Position numbers and translations under genes: made by a program
NCBI RefSeq assembly: GCF_026262505.1
Contig: NC_067206.1
Coordinates: 4,182,879 to 4,246,878, forward strand
Reading direction: 5' to 3'
DNA length: 64,000 nt
DNA from: Trichomonas vaginalis G3
Lineage: Eukaryota > Parabasalia > Trichomonadida > Trichomonadidae
Shown: in pieces, positions 31,046 to 39,268 of the stretch
Position numbering within the stretch: the stretch's first letter is position 1
Layout: each line of letters starts with the position of its first letter
Notes under the pieces: model-generated
Told to the model about the DNA's origin: nothing
Database searches by the model: none
The model's input: only the letters and a program-made list of their open reading frames with translations

Positions 31046-32331
31046 GCATTTCTATACCATGCGTAAACTGTCATGTAAGGTGGCATGTAGTCTTTACTCT
31101 GTCCCGTTGTTTGTGTATATCCTGAAACGAAATGTGTATGGTTTCCTTCTCCCTGAGTGTCATCCCAGTAACAATTTATAGCAAACTTAACGTCGTCTTT
31201 AACATCATATCCTTTACCTTTTGTCATTCCTGTCCAATCCCAATATCTATGCTTATGCCAACCTGCTTGAGATGTACTTAAATCTATGTAGTGACTGTGT
31301 GCAGGTAAATTTTCACCTGAAATCGTTTTACTTCCACCTGTTTCCTTTGAAGAGTTTGCACAATACAAAAACCTGTCGACTATTTGAGTCCAAGTTCCAA
31401 AACCAAGTACTACTTCTGGTCTGGTAGAGTTCATTGACGTATAAATAGAGCCTATAGGATATAATGTTTGAAGTATTTCTGTCTTTAATGTTTGAAGCTC
31501 TGTTTTGTCTGCTTTTTTATATAACTTTTCTTCAAGTTCATTTACGTCAGAGATGCTATGTCTATGATATTTTTGTGGGTATGTTCCTTCTGTCCATGTG
31601 AAAATATACTCTTTTGTTGCATCTACATATCCTTTTATCCATGTCGAGTCTGCTTTTGTATTCCTTAACTCTGTAACACCTTTCTCAAGCTCTTTCAACT
31701 GTTGTCCATCTTCCATTAAACCTCTGGTATGACTTGAAACCGTTTGTGCCAACATATCTACAGTTTCTTTGTCGGCTTTAAGGTCTAAACACCCTGAAAC
31801 CCATCCTGTATCAGCTTTCGTTTTTAAAATCTTCGATGTCCGTTCATTATACCATTCAACCCTTTCTTTAATTTCATTGTCTTTTTCATCCACATATTCC
31901 TTATCTGCCTTCTTCACTAACGCACTAGCCACACATTCTAACTCATCGTTAACATATGTTTTATCTGCTTTCTTTTCAACATCCTCTTTTGTTGCATATG
32001 TTGCATCTGCTCTGTCATGTTCTTCTTGAACTTTTTCAATGACATATTCTTTGTCAGCTTTGTTGTCAACATCTGCTTTCAAAAGAAGTTCATCTATAGG
32101 CTTCTCGTTTAAAGTTCCTTTTGTTGGATTTATACAAACAGTATGGTTCTTACTGTCTTGAAACAGAAACTCGTCTGTCAATGGGTTTATCGTCAGTTTT
32201 AAATTTCCTTCTTTCAATGACTCAGATATCTTAGAATAGTTTGAAAAGTTTGTTGTGTTCTTATTTAGAGCTTGTATAATGAGTTGTCGGTTGTGTTGTA
32301 TTTCTCTCATAGACGCTGTTTCATTTGACAT
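31042..32331 (-). CDS. Phage-type fibre protein with gp10/collar-like receptor tip (A)
   Basis: 429 residues. Residues 1-90 form a conserved attachment region (also at 51864 in C). Residues 90-290 form a shaft of irregular KADKEYV/KADKTYV heptad-like repeats, typical of trimeric coiled fibres. The C-terminal tip from about residue 293 starts YPIGSIYTSMNSTRP and ends MPPYMTVYAWYRN, the classic signature of phage tail-fibre and baseplate-wedge (gp10 C-terminal/collar-type) domains. Three HxH motifs (HSH, HKH, HTH) recall metal-binding fibre tips. It would let a Polinton virion bind a cell surface. Divergent from 32350 with 18 bp between starts. Confidence 0.85.
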   Translation of the reverse strand: MSNETASMREIQHNRQLIIQALNKNTTNFSNYSKISESLKEGNLKLTINPLTDEFLFQDSKNHTVCINPTKGTLNEKPIDELLLKADVDNKADKEYVIEKVQEEHDRADATYATKEDVEKKADKTYVNDELECVASALVKKADKEYVDEKDNEIKERVEWYNERTSKILKTKADTGWVSGCLDLKADKETVDMLAQTVSSHTRGLMEDGQQLKELEKGVTELRNTKADSTWIKGYVDATKEYIFTWTEGTYPQKYHRHSISDVNELEEKLYKKADKTELQTLKTEILQTLYPIGSIYTSMNSTRPEVVLGFGTWTQIVDRFLYCANSSKETGGSKTISGENLPAHSHYIDLSTSQAGWHKHRYWDWTGMTKGKGYDVKDDVKFAINCYWDDTQGEGNHTHFVSGYTQTTGQSKDYMPPYMTVYAWYRNA

Positions 32332-32349
32332 TTTTATTCTAGATAAAAT
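32332..32349. promoter_or_regulatory. 18-bp bidirectional promoter region, fibre / minor-capsid-like gene
   Basis: Contains TATTCTAGATAAAAT between two divergent start codons; conserved in C at 51846-51863. Confidence 0.55.
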
Positions 32350-33197
32350 ATGCTTTCAATAGAAAAAGAAAATTCTAGAGTTGCTACAACTAAACCATTA
32401 GATGAACTTTTTACTAACGTAGGTCAAAAGTTTGAGACAGAGACCGTAAAGCATGAAGGCTATCGTTTTGACTACCCATTGAGATGGCTAAGAGACCCAT
32501 CCGTCACAAAAGCTGTTGGCTTTCGTAGAATGAAGTTCATTTCAGAAGCCATACATGGTTTCCCATTTACGGTCGCTTTTGAAATTCGATACTATAACAA
32601 AGAAAAACATACGTATGAGAAATTTGAACAGGGAAAACTTTTACAAGTGAATTTGCTTGTAAACTTAGAAACAACTCTTCAAGCTTTTCAAGAAAAAAAA
32701 ACGATATCTATCTCGAATATGCAAAACAGTACAACATTGACGAAGGAGAGTACCATCTCGATATTTTATATGACAGGAAAAATGCAACTGTTAAAATCAA
32801 TAGAATAGAAGACCTTGGAGAAGACGTTTATATTTCTACAAAATATAACAACTTGGCATGGTATAGATTTTTGAGGATGTTAAATCAGCCTGCAGCATAT
32901 CCAGTACACCCGAACTTTTATGAAGTCGAAAACCCTAATGGAACATATGAAAATGTTTTCGACTCAGATGCTATTATAGTTCATGCTTCATTTTCTGGTG
33001 CACAAAACTCTTTTTTATGCTTGGCAAATGACTTTTACGAAAAACCTACAAAGCTATACGAACCACCAAGTGGAAGTATTTCAGACTTTCAAGTATGGTT
33101 TACTACAGATGGAAGAAAGAGAATAATTCCATTATACCACGCGTTTTACTTAGAACTTAGTTTCATATACAACTACTATCGAACGGTAAAAATATAA
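32350..33197 (+). pseudogene. Conserved Polinton protein, candidate minor capsid (A)
   Basis: About 280 codons, beta-rich (FRRMKFISEAIHGFPFTVAF, YLELSFIYNYY at the end). The related YRFDYPLRWLRDPS segment appears in three genes in the window: here, 51236-51845 and 56243-57100. Placement beside the fibre gene suggests a fibre-base or penton-type protein, which is an inference. About one break. Confidence 0.5.
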
Positions 33198-33199
33198 TT

Positions 33200-33442
33200 T
33201 TAATACGGTTGAGGTGTTGGATTTGGTTGCCAACTAGACTGTGGTGCAGGTTCAGGCTGTTGTATAACAGGAGCTTGTTCTTCTGGTTCAGGGTCTTTAG
33301 GTATAATACCAACGAACTGACCTACTCTTTTACCAATATTTTTGACTCCGTTCCAAATTCCTCTTCCTACGGTTTTTATTCCATTCCATATACCTCTTCC
33401 AACATTTCGAAAGAAGTTTCCTATTCTTCCAAAGAAACCCAT
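33200..33442 (-). CDS. MGFFG Gly/Trp amphipathic small protein (A)
   Basis: 80 residues. Residues 1-45 carry an internal repeat (RGIWNGIKTV, RGIWNGVKNI) forming a basic amphipathic helix with Trp; Gly-2 could be myristoylated. The tail is Pro/Gln-rich. Resembles core or membrane-active peptides of adenovirus-like particles and parallels the MGLFG protein at 29667-30068. Convergent with 32350-33197, 2 bp apart. Confidence 0.55.
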   Translation of the reverse strand: MGFFGRIGNFFRNVGRGIWNGIKTVGRGIWNGVKNIGKRVGQFVGIIPKDPEPEEQAPVIQQPEPAPQSSWQPNPTPQPY

Positions 33443-33460
33443 TTTACTATATGTAAAAAT

Positions 33461-33823
33461 CTAATGTCCGCCTAGTCTCTTACGTTTCCTGTTGAGTTCC
33501 ATTGCATTCTTTAACTGGAGCTCATACATTCTATTTCTCCTCTGGTAGAAAACATACTCTGGGTCAACTCCTGTGTTCGCGTCATCTGCATAGAGTTGTT
33601 TATATCCCACTTCAGGGTTTGTATAAAACTCTTTCCATCTCATATTTGCATACCATGGTGGTAAGCCTAACGCAGCGTCATTTGACATGGCAGTTTGCAT
33701 TTGTACATCTGTTGGCACTTGACCATAGTTTGCCATTGCAGTTTGTATTCTAACTTCATTTGGAATATTCTCTGGGTTTGGTTGTCCAGGTTGCTGTGCA
33801 TTCGCTAAGTTCTGTGCGTCCAT
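33461..33823 (-). CDS. Polinton A small protein with basic C-terminus, unknown
   Basis: 120 residues, open. N-terminus Asn/Gln/Pro-rich with two copies of a TAMxN motif (RIQTAMANYG, QMQTAMSNDA). The C-terminus is basic (NRKRKRLGG), possibly DNA-binding or a nuclear signal. Unknown family. Confidence 0.5.
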   Translation of the reverse strand: MDAQNLANAQQPGQPNPENIPNEVRIQTAMANYGQVPTDVQMQTAMSNDAALGLPPWYANMRWKEFYTNPEVGYKQLYADDANTGVDPEYVFYQRRNRMYELQLKNAMELNRKRKRLGGH

Positions 33824-33846
33824 TTAATATTAGATAAAAATATCTC

Positions 33847-33978
33847 TTACGAGTACATATGCTGAACATTTGCTGGTATTGGTTCATCTTCATATTCTCT
33901 ATATCTTTCTGCCACGTCAAATAAGTAAATGACACAATGGAAAAAACCTAAAACAAGTAGTCCTATTTCAAACCACAT
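33847..33978 (-). CDS. Tiny single-pass membrane protein
   Basis: 43 residues: MWFEIGLLVLGFFHCVIYLF onward. Residues 2-20 form one hydrophobic segment, followed by a charged tail (DVAERYREYEDEP). Overlaps the end of the methyltransferase gene by 16 bp on the same strand, a compact operon-like layout. Unknown. Confidence 0.45.
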   Translation of the reverse strand: MWFEIGLLVLGFFHCVIYLFDVAERYREYEDEPIPANVQHMYS

Positions 33979-34781
33979 TTACTTACCAATAAAATTTCTT
34001 TGTTATGACACTTTCTCCAGTTTATAGGACCTCTCTCATATTCTATCTTGTCATATATAAACTCATAGTCATGTATGTCCTCTAACCATCTCATAACGGT
34101 TTCCAAACCACTTTTATCGGATGTAAAGTAAAAGCATGGATGGTTATGTAAAACGTCTAAAGTTTCTAAAGAGTCTCTCAAAGTCCAGTCTACTTGGTAT
34201 TGAAAATCCCATGTGTTATAGAACGGCGGGTCCACTATAAAGAAAACATTTTCCTTGTCTTTATATTTTTCATACAACTCTGTCCAATGACATCTCACAA
34301 ACTCTATACCCTCAATATATTTTTCTATGTCCTCTTTGAAAACATTTGTATAGTTAAGATATAAAACTTTTGACATAAGTGTTTCAATGTCATGAACTCT
34401 TATAGCACCACTATATAATAGTCTAGAAGATATACTATCCCAGTCAATATACTCTGCCTTTTTCAAAACCTCTCTGACAGTATTTTTCTTATCTAATGGT
34501 ATACGTTCCATCTTACCTATAGGTATCTTTTCTTTTAACTCTTTCAATATTTTGTTTGTGTCTGGTATATGTTTGAGACGGTTCATATAGTTGTCGAAGT
34601 CATTGCATATAATCTTTGAGTCAGGAAATACAGTATGGCACAAATGAGATATATAGAAACTTCCACCGAACAAATCTACAAATGTTAGACCATTCGGTAG
34701 TTTCTTAAGTTCTCTCAATAGAATATCTTTACATCTACTCTTATTTCCAAAGAAGGGTAACGGTGGTTTTGTAAAATTCAT
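33963..34781 (-). CDS. D12-class (Dam-like) DNA N6-adenine methyltransferase
   Basis: Transfers methyl from SAM to adenine in DNA. 272 residues from the ATG at 34781; the frame is open further up into the terminal repeat, but PLPFFGNKSR so close to the start matches the usual N-terminus of the family. Motifs: PFFGNKSR (residues 9-16), SAM-binding FVDLFGGSF (34-42), and catalytic DPPF in the last third, a DPPY variant. N6-methyladenine is reported as the main DNA methylation mark in T. vaginalis, and Polinton-type enzymes are candidates for making it. Specificity cannot be read, but many family members methylate GATC. A remnant of this gene lies at 46993-47147 in C. Confidence 0.88.
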   Translation of the reverse strand: MNFTKPPLPFFGNKSRCKDILLRELKKLPNGLTFVDLFGGSFYISHLCHTVFPDSKIICNDFDNYMNRLKHIPDTNKILKELKEKIPIGKMERIPLDKKNTVREVLKKAEYIDWDSISSRLLYSGAIRVHDIETLMSKVLYLNYTNVFKEDIEKYIEGIEFVRCHWTELYEKYKDKENVFFIVDPPFYNTWDFQYQVDWTLRDSLETLDVLHNHPCFYFTSDKSGLETVMRWLEDIHDYEFIYDKIEYERGPINWRKCHNKEILLVSKCGLK

Positions 34782-34889
34782 TTTATATATATATAATAAA
34801 AATGTTTTTACCTGAAAAGTGACAGAAAAGTGACAAAACATGAAAACATATATATTTTGTGAAAAGCTCCTGGAAGACCCGTATATAAG

Positions 34890-34977
34890 AACTTCATTTA
34901 TACTAAACATCTTCAGGGGCTAGAGGGGCGCAGCCCTGGAAGCCCCACTACCTTTTTTTTTTTTTTTTTTTTTTTTT
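34890..34977 (-). repeat. Right terminal inverted repeat of Polinton A
   Basis: Reverse complement of the left terminal repeat, but its hairpin reads GGGCTGCGCCC in place of GGCACTTCGTGCC: pairing kept, sequence changed. Ends in a T run. Confidence 0.9.
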
Positions 34978-34982
34978 CATTA
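34978..34982. repeat. Target-site duplication CATTA, right side of Polinton A
   Basis: Pairs with 10047-10051. Confidence 0.7.
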
Positions 34983-35319
34983 TATTTATAATAATGCTTA
35001 ATTTGCTAAGTAAGGCAAAGATAAAGAGATTTTTTTACAGTTATCCTGAAATGTAAGAAGATATGTCACACACATTTAATGTATTTGTAGTTTTTTTATG
35101 TATATTGTTACTTCTTAGAAAAGATAAGTAATCATTAACCTATTAGTATTTAATTAAGGGAATAGCGTTCGGATATTGTAGAATTAGACTTGTTCTAATT
35201 GTGATATGAAAAGGAATTTATGGCTGTGTAAAAATTCACCCTTGTTATGATATTGAGGGATAAATTTATCTTTGTGCCGCATTAACTAATAAAATTGTGT
35301 TGTATCAATATATGCAATG
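34983..35319. other. Loop region of the older inverted-repeat element
   Basis: AT-rich, no ORF or repeat recognised. With 10003-10051 it formed the centre between the two 368-bp arms before Polinton A arrived. Confidence 0.5.
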
Positions 35320-35687
35320 ATGAGAGAGGGTCAAAGTTGCTATTTGTCACTTTTCCACAAGAATATAATGGGGAAAAAGTTATCATATAGTTGATCTCAT
35401 TCACTGAGGTGAGAGATGCATGTAGTGTAATGGGATAAACAGTGGGATTGCTGCTCTAAGTCCTAGGTTCGAGACACATTGGCTTCATTTTTCTCTTTTT
35501 TATTGACGTAAACTATTCAATTTTTGTGTTATCCATTCAAATTTCAGAATTTTTTTTGCAGATTTCACGCTACATTCGAAGTTACCTTTTGTAACAACCA
35601 CCACTGCCTACGAAAGACGAAAGTGTGTCACGATTTCACCCGGAAATCCGACGGTTGTTTAAGAGTAAGCACTTTTGGCACCTACTC
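35320..35687 (+). repeat. 368-bp inverted-repeat arm (right)
   Basis: Reverse complement of 9635-10002. Same length to the base and almost no differences seen. Confidence 0.9.
35416..35488 (+). other. tRNA-like segment with pol III A and B boxes (right arm)
   Basis: A box at 35423 and B box at 35466, tRNA spacing; stems do not fold as a functional tRNA. Same segment as 9834-9906. Confidence 0.4.
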
Positions 35688-35868
35688 ATTTTCATATAAA
35701 GTAATGGACGCATTCAGATTGGCGTAAAAAGCGAATAATTCCATTGAATTTAACGGTGCTCCCCAAGAATGGTGAATTTTTACATAGAATACAAACTTAG
35801 ATGTAAAAAAAAAGAAGAATATACACATTTCGTAAAGATGTTTAATTAAATAATACGAAATTACATAT
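35688..35868. other. 3' flank of the sugar transporter gene
   Basis: AT-rich; no feature recognised. The transporter stop codon lies in a TAAA context. Confidence 0.5.
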
Positions 35869-37128
35869 TTAAAGTTCGCTCTGTGGCTTGTCTCCGTCGT
35901 TATCAAGGGTCTCATTTTCGTTGACATTTGGTTCCTTGATAAACCAGAATCCGAAGATAGTACCAGCGATTGTGATGATACCATAGAAGAGGAAGAGGCC
36001 GAGCTCACCCATCTTTGAATCTTTCATGGCAGGAGATGCGTAAACGATGATGAATGAGAAGAGCCATGAAGTCATGCCATTGATGGAAGAAGCCAATGGG
36101 CGGACAGAAGGTGGGAACATTTCTGGAGAGGAGTACCATGGCATTGGTGCAAGACCAAGACCGAATCCGAACTGGTAAAGGAAGATAAGTACAACAGGAA
36201 GAACATTTGACCAGTGGTACTTAGAATTGAAGCCGAAAATAATAAGAGAAGCAGCACATACTATACCTGAAATGGACCACATTACGCGGCGGCCAAGTAC
36301 TTTGATGAGGCCACCTGAGAAGAAACAGGCAATGAGTTGTGCAAGTGTGGCAATGACTGACTGGATACCTGGCTTAAGACCGTTGATGTTAGCATTCTTG
36401 AAGAGGCCAGCAAGAATGGCGTTGATACCTGAGAATTGCTGTGTGAGCATAATAAGAATGAGAACTGTAAGTGGCCAAAGGTATTGCTTCTGGAAGATTG
36501 ATTCCTTCTTTTCTTCCTCTTTGTTTTCTTTGTCATCTCCGCCTTTGTTTTGCTGGGTGATAGAAGTTTCTGGGATCAACCAAATGAGACCGAGCTGGAG
36601 AGCATGGGAAACTGCAGAATAGATGCACATTGCGCGAGGATGTTGATATTCTCCAATGAGATAGAGAATAATGATGCCAATAACAATGAAGATTTGGTTG
36701 AATGTACCGTAAAGACCAGTTTGCTCGGCAGGGGCAACTTCAAGAAGGAGAAGTGGACCAAGCGATGATGCAGCGCCGAGCATGAAGCCCTGTAAAATGC
36801 GGATGACAAATCCCATCCAGAATAACTTTTCATTTAAGAAAATAAGAATTACCCAAAGAATTATGCTGACTATGTCAACAAGGGATGTAACAAGGCGACG
36901 TCCAAGACCAAAATTAAATAAAATTGACGGAATGTAAGGACCGATTGCACCTGTCAGTTGAGTTATAGCAACAAAAAGGCCCGATTGTTTTGGCCATTTT
37001 GACCAAGGATTCGTAATAGTCCAGTAATATTCAGCAGGTGACGGGTAGCCAATGGTATATCCGAAACCTAAAGGTGTTAGACAAACAATTGCTGCATAGA
37101 GCAACTCACGACGGAAAAAAGAAGACAT
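35869..37128 (-). CDS. Major facilitator sugar transporter
   Basis: Plasma-membrane hexose-type transporter of the sugar porter family. 419 residues with about 12 hydrophobic segments split by a charged cytoplasmic loop (GGDDKENKEEEKKES) after segment 6. Signatures: PET before the loop; QQFSGINAI in segment 7, the QQxSGIN motif typical of glucose transporters; GLGRRLV after segment 2 and VLGRRVMW after segment 8; and PWYSSPEMFPP near segment 10. Intact host gene, rather GC-richer than its surroundings. A host initiator TCATTT lies about 22 bp upstream at 37150-37155. Confidence 0.93.
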   Translation of the reverse strand: MSSFFRRELLYAAIVCLTPLGFGYTIGYPSPAEYYWTITNPWSKWPKQSGLFVAITQLTGAIGPYIPSILFNFGLGRRLVTSLVDIVSIILWVILIFLNEKLFWMGFVIRILQGFMLGAASSLGPLLLLEVAPAEQTGLYGTFNQIFIVIGIIILYLIGEYQHPRAMCIYSAVSHALQLGLIWLIPETSITQQNKGGDDKENKEEEKKESIFQKQYLWPLTVLILIMLTQQFSGINAILAGLFKNANINGLKPGIQSVIATLAQLIACFFSGGLIKVLGRRVMWSISGIVCAASLIIFGFNSKYHWSNVLPVVLIFLYQFGFGLGLAPMPWYSSPEMFPPSVRPLASSINGMTSWLFSFIIVYASPAMKDSKMGELGLFLFYGIITIAGTIFGFWFIKEPNVNENETLDNDGDKPQSEL

Positions 37129-37149
37129 TGTTCTTCCCTACTCAGGTAA

Positions 37150-37155
37150 AAATGA
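37150..37155 (-). promoter_or_regulatory. Initiator of the sugar transporter gene
   Basis: TCATTT on the minus strand, 22 bp before the start codon; fits the host Inr consensus. Confidence 0.55.
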
Positions 37156-37435
37156 AATAAAAACGATGTCGTGACAATCTCTCAAATATTTCAATTCAAT
37201 CAAATACCGTAGGTTGAATAGCCCGAGACCAATTTCAAAGGTCGTGTACCAATAAAAAATTTTGAATCAATTTACACAACGTGCCCATTTTACTCACTCA
37301 ATATTTGAGAAAATAATTCAATTTTGAGAAGAATGGTCCTCTGCGTTTTGAGTGAGTGACGAAAAAAATCTCAGAAAAATTGAATGAGTTTTTATGGCCA
37401 TGAACCAAATTTGTGAAGTTCCCGTTTAAAAAAAA
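37156..37435. other. Intergenic region between divergent transporter and transposase
   Basis: AT-rich; includes GTTGAATAGCCCGAGACC and repeated AATATTT-like words. Nothing recognised. Confidence 0.4.
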
Positions 37436-38412
37436 ATGCAACCAAGAACACGAATTCCCGAGTTTGCAGAATTAGAAAACTATAAAAATCTTGGGCTATT
37501 GACCCAGATGCAACTCGATTTACTCTATCGAAGAGTAAATGGCAAGTCTTATCAACAAATACAGGGGTCTGTACCATCTTTGCAGATGGTACAACTATGA
37601 AGCCAATGGTGATACTTCCACAAAAGAAGACCCTTGATTCGGAATTGGAAGATCTGGACGCCTTTTTTGTTCGCTCCGAGAGTGGATGGATGAACAAATA
37701 CCTTTTTATGGTATACTGTATCATGTTCATCTGCAAAGTACAGGAGAAAAGGTCTCAAATGAATGTGTTTGATGCCCAGGTACCTTTTCTCCTAATTGTA
37801 GATGGTCATCCATCCAGGCTCTCTTTCTTGGCCGTTCGCCTCTTGAGCGCCTTCAATATCGAGCTTCTTGTTCTCCCAGGCCATACATCTCATATCTTAC
37901 AACCTCTTGATGTTGGGATTTTTTCTCCCTTGAAGGCCCAATTCAAGAAGTTGTTTGATATGGCGACTATCCGGTACGATCAGCAAGGGCATATGGTGAT
38001 CAATTATGTATGGAACGCCAGAGAACTGCGCTATATCATGGTTCGCAGCTTCCTTGATGCATGTAGTGTGTCTTGCACAGCTACAAACATCGAAAATGCT
38101 TTTAAAGCAACAGGAATCTATCCATTGGATATGAACAAACCTCTTGCTTCCAGATACATTGTAGCAAATGGAGTTCCTCCTGCAAGGCCCAATTTTGTCA
38201 ACGACAAAGTCCTTACAGATCCAAATGTGATGATGCAAGTCTTCCAAATGGAATATGGACGCCCCATGCAGCAACAGGATTGGTATTTCAATCTGTTTGT
38301 GGCTATGCAATCTGTTTTGGCCTGGAATAGAGCATATGGCCAGGTTCTTAGTCGTGAGTTACATCTCCTTTATCCTACTGCAGGTGGATTTCAAAAAATC
38401 CAATTAAAATGA
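37436..38412 (+). pseudogene. pogo/DDE_1-type transposase, decayed
   Basis: Cut-and-paste transposase fragment. An N-terminal piece (37436-37600; LTQMQLDLLYRRVNGKSYQQ) looks like the start of a helix-turn-helix and ends in a stop. The catalytic part follows in another frame from about 37575: FADGTTMKPMVILPQK, then FLLIVDGHPSRLSFLAV with the second catalytic Asp, then LPGHTSHILQPLDVGIFSPL with the third. The segment with the first catalytic Asp and most of the DNA-binding domain is absent, consistent with an internal deletion of some hundreds of bases. Family members usually run 400-550 residues. No clear terminal repeats were found. Confidence 0.8.
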
Positions 38413-38477
38413 TATAAAGCTGAGGAGCTCCAGGGTGAAGAGGAATTGATGAAGAAAAGAAGCAGCTGCATAATGGA

Positions 38478-39042
38478 GTGAGGAAGCATCTTGATGAAGA
38501 GAGGAAGCATCTTGATCAAGAGAGGAAGCACTTTGATGAAGAGAGGAAGCACCTTGATCAAGAGAGGAAGCATCTTGATGAAGAGAGGAAGCATCTTGAT
38601 CAAGAGAGGAAGCACTTTGATGAAGAGAGGAAGCACCTTGATCAAGAGAGGAAGCATCTTGATCAAGAGAGGAAGCTGCATGATGAAGAGAGGAAGCTGC
38701 ATGATGAAGAGAGGAAGCACCTTGATGAAGAGAGGAAGCATCTTGATCAAGAGAGGAAGCACTTTGTTGAAGAGAGGAAGCACTTTGTTGAAGAGAGGAA
38801 GCTGCATGATGAAGAGAAGAAGCACCTTGATCAAGAGAGGAAGTACTTTGAAGAAGAGAGGAAGCACCTTGATCAAGAGAGGAAGCACTTTGATGAAGAG
38901 AGGAAGCACCTTGATCAAGAGAGGAAGCATCTTGATGAAGAGAGGAAGCATCTTGATCAAGAGAGGAAGCACCTTGATGAAGAGAGGAAGCTGCATGATG
39001 GATGCATGATGGAGTGAGGAAGCATCTTGATGAAGAGAGGAA
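38478..39042 (+). repeat. 21-bp minisatellite coding for a perfect heptad
   Basis: About 26 copies of a 21-bp unit (GAGGAAGCACCTTGATCAAGA and variants). An open frame at 38478-39017 reads RKHLDEE/RKHLDQE heptads, i.e. a regular coiled coil or single alpha helix of about 180 residues. It starts 66 bp after the transposase stop, in a different frame; it may once have been the transposase tail or may be an independent satellite. Confidence 0.8.
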
Positions 39043-39044
39043 GT

Positions 39045-39176
39045 GTAAGAACCGATAACATTTACAAAATATTAAATTTATTTTGTAAATTTTCCAAAAG
39101 CCTTAGTAAGAATGTAATATAAATGCTCCAAAAATACCATCCCTCCTTCCAAAAGCGTAAGAACCGATAACATTTA
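39045..39176. repeat. 112-bp tandem repeat, left group
   Basis: One full unit (39045-39156) starting GTAAGAACCGATAACATTTA and the first 20 bp of a second. Each unit includes a 14-bp inverted repeat AAATTTACAAAATA. The array resumes at 40020. Confidence 0.85.
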
Positions 39177-39268
39177 TGTTGTAAACGAAAACGATAAAAA
39201 CAGTTTGACAGAAAAGTGACACTTTACATGGCAAAAAATAGAGCCTTACTTTTGAGATACTTGAGATT

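Larger units (their letters stand above)
10052..34977. mobile_element. Polinton/Maverick A, both ends present (about 24.9 kb)
   Basis: The element has terminal inverted repeats at 10052-10138 and 34890-34977 and a CATTA duplication. It carries polymerase, integrase, packaging ATPase, SF3-helicase-like gene, capsid candidates, fibre and adenine methyltransferase, the standard Polinton set plus accessories. It is broken, with very roughly thirty breaks, but the ends are well preserved and many genes are whole, so the insertion looks fairly young. It lies inside an older inverted-repeat element. Confidence 0.93.

Noticed and set aside
31042-32331. Bacteriophage contamination
   Set aside because: The fibre gene is embedded in Polinton A between integrase and minor-capsid genes, recurs in C, and has the same codon use as its neighbours.
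33963-34910. Methyltransferase start inside the terminal repeat
   Set aside because: The frame is open up to an ATG in the terminal repeat, but the extra 43 residues look like translated repeat and spacer; the ATG at 34781 fits the family.
38391-38996. 200-codon hydrophobic ORF on the minus strand
   Set aside because: It is the antisense reading of the 21-bp minisatellite (PLFIKVL repeats), not a membrane protein.
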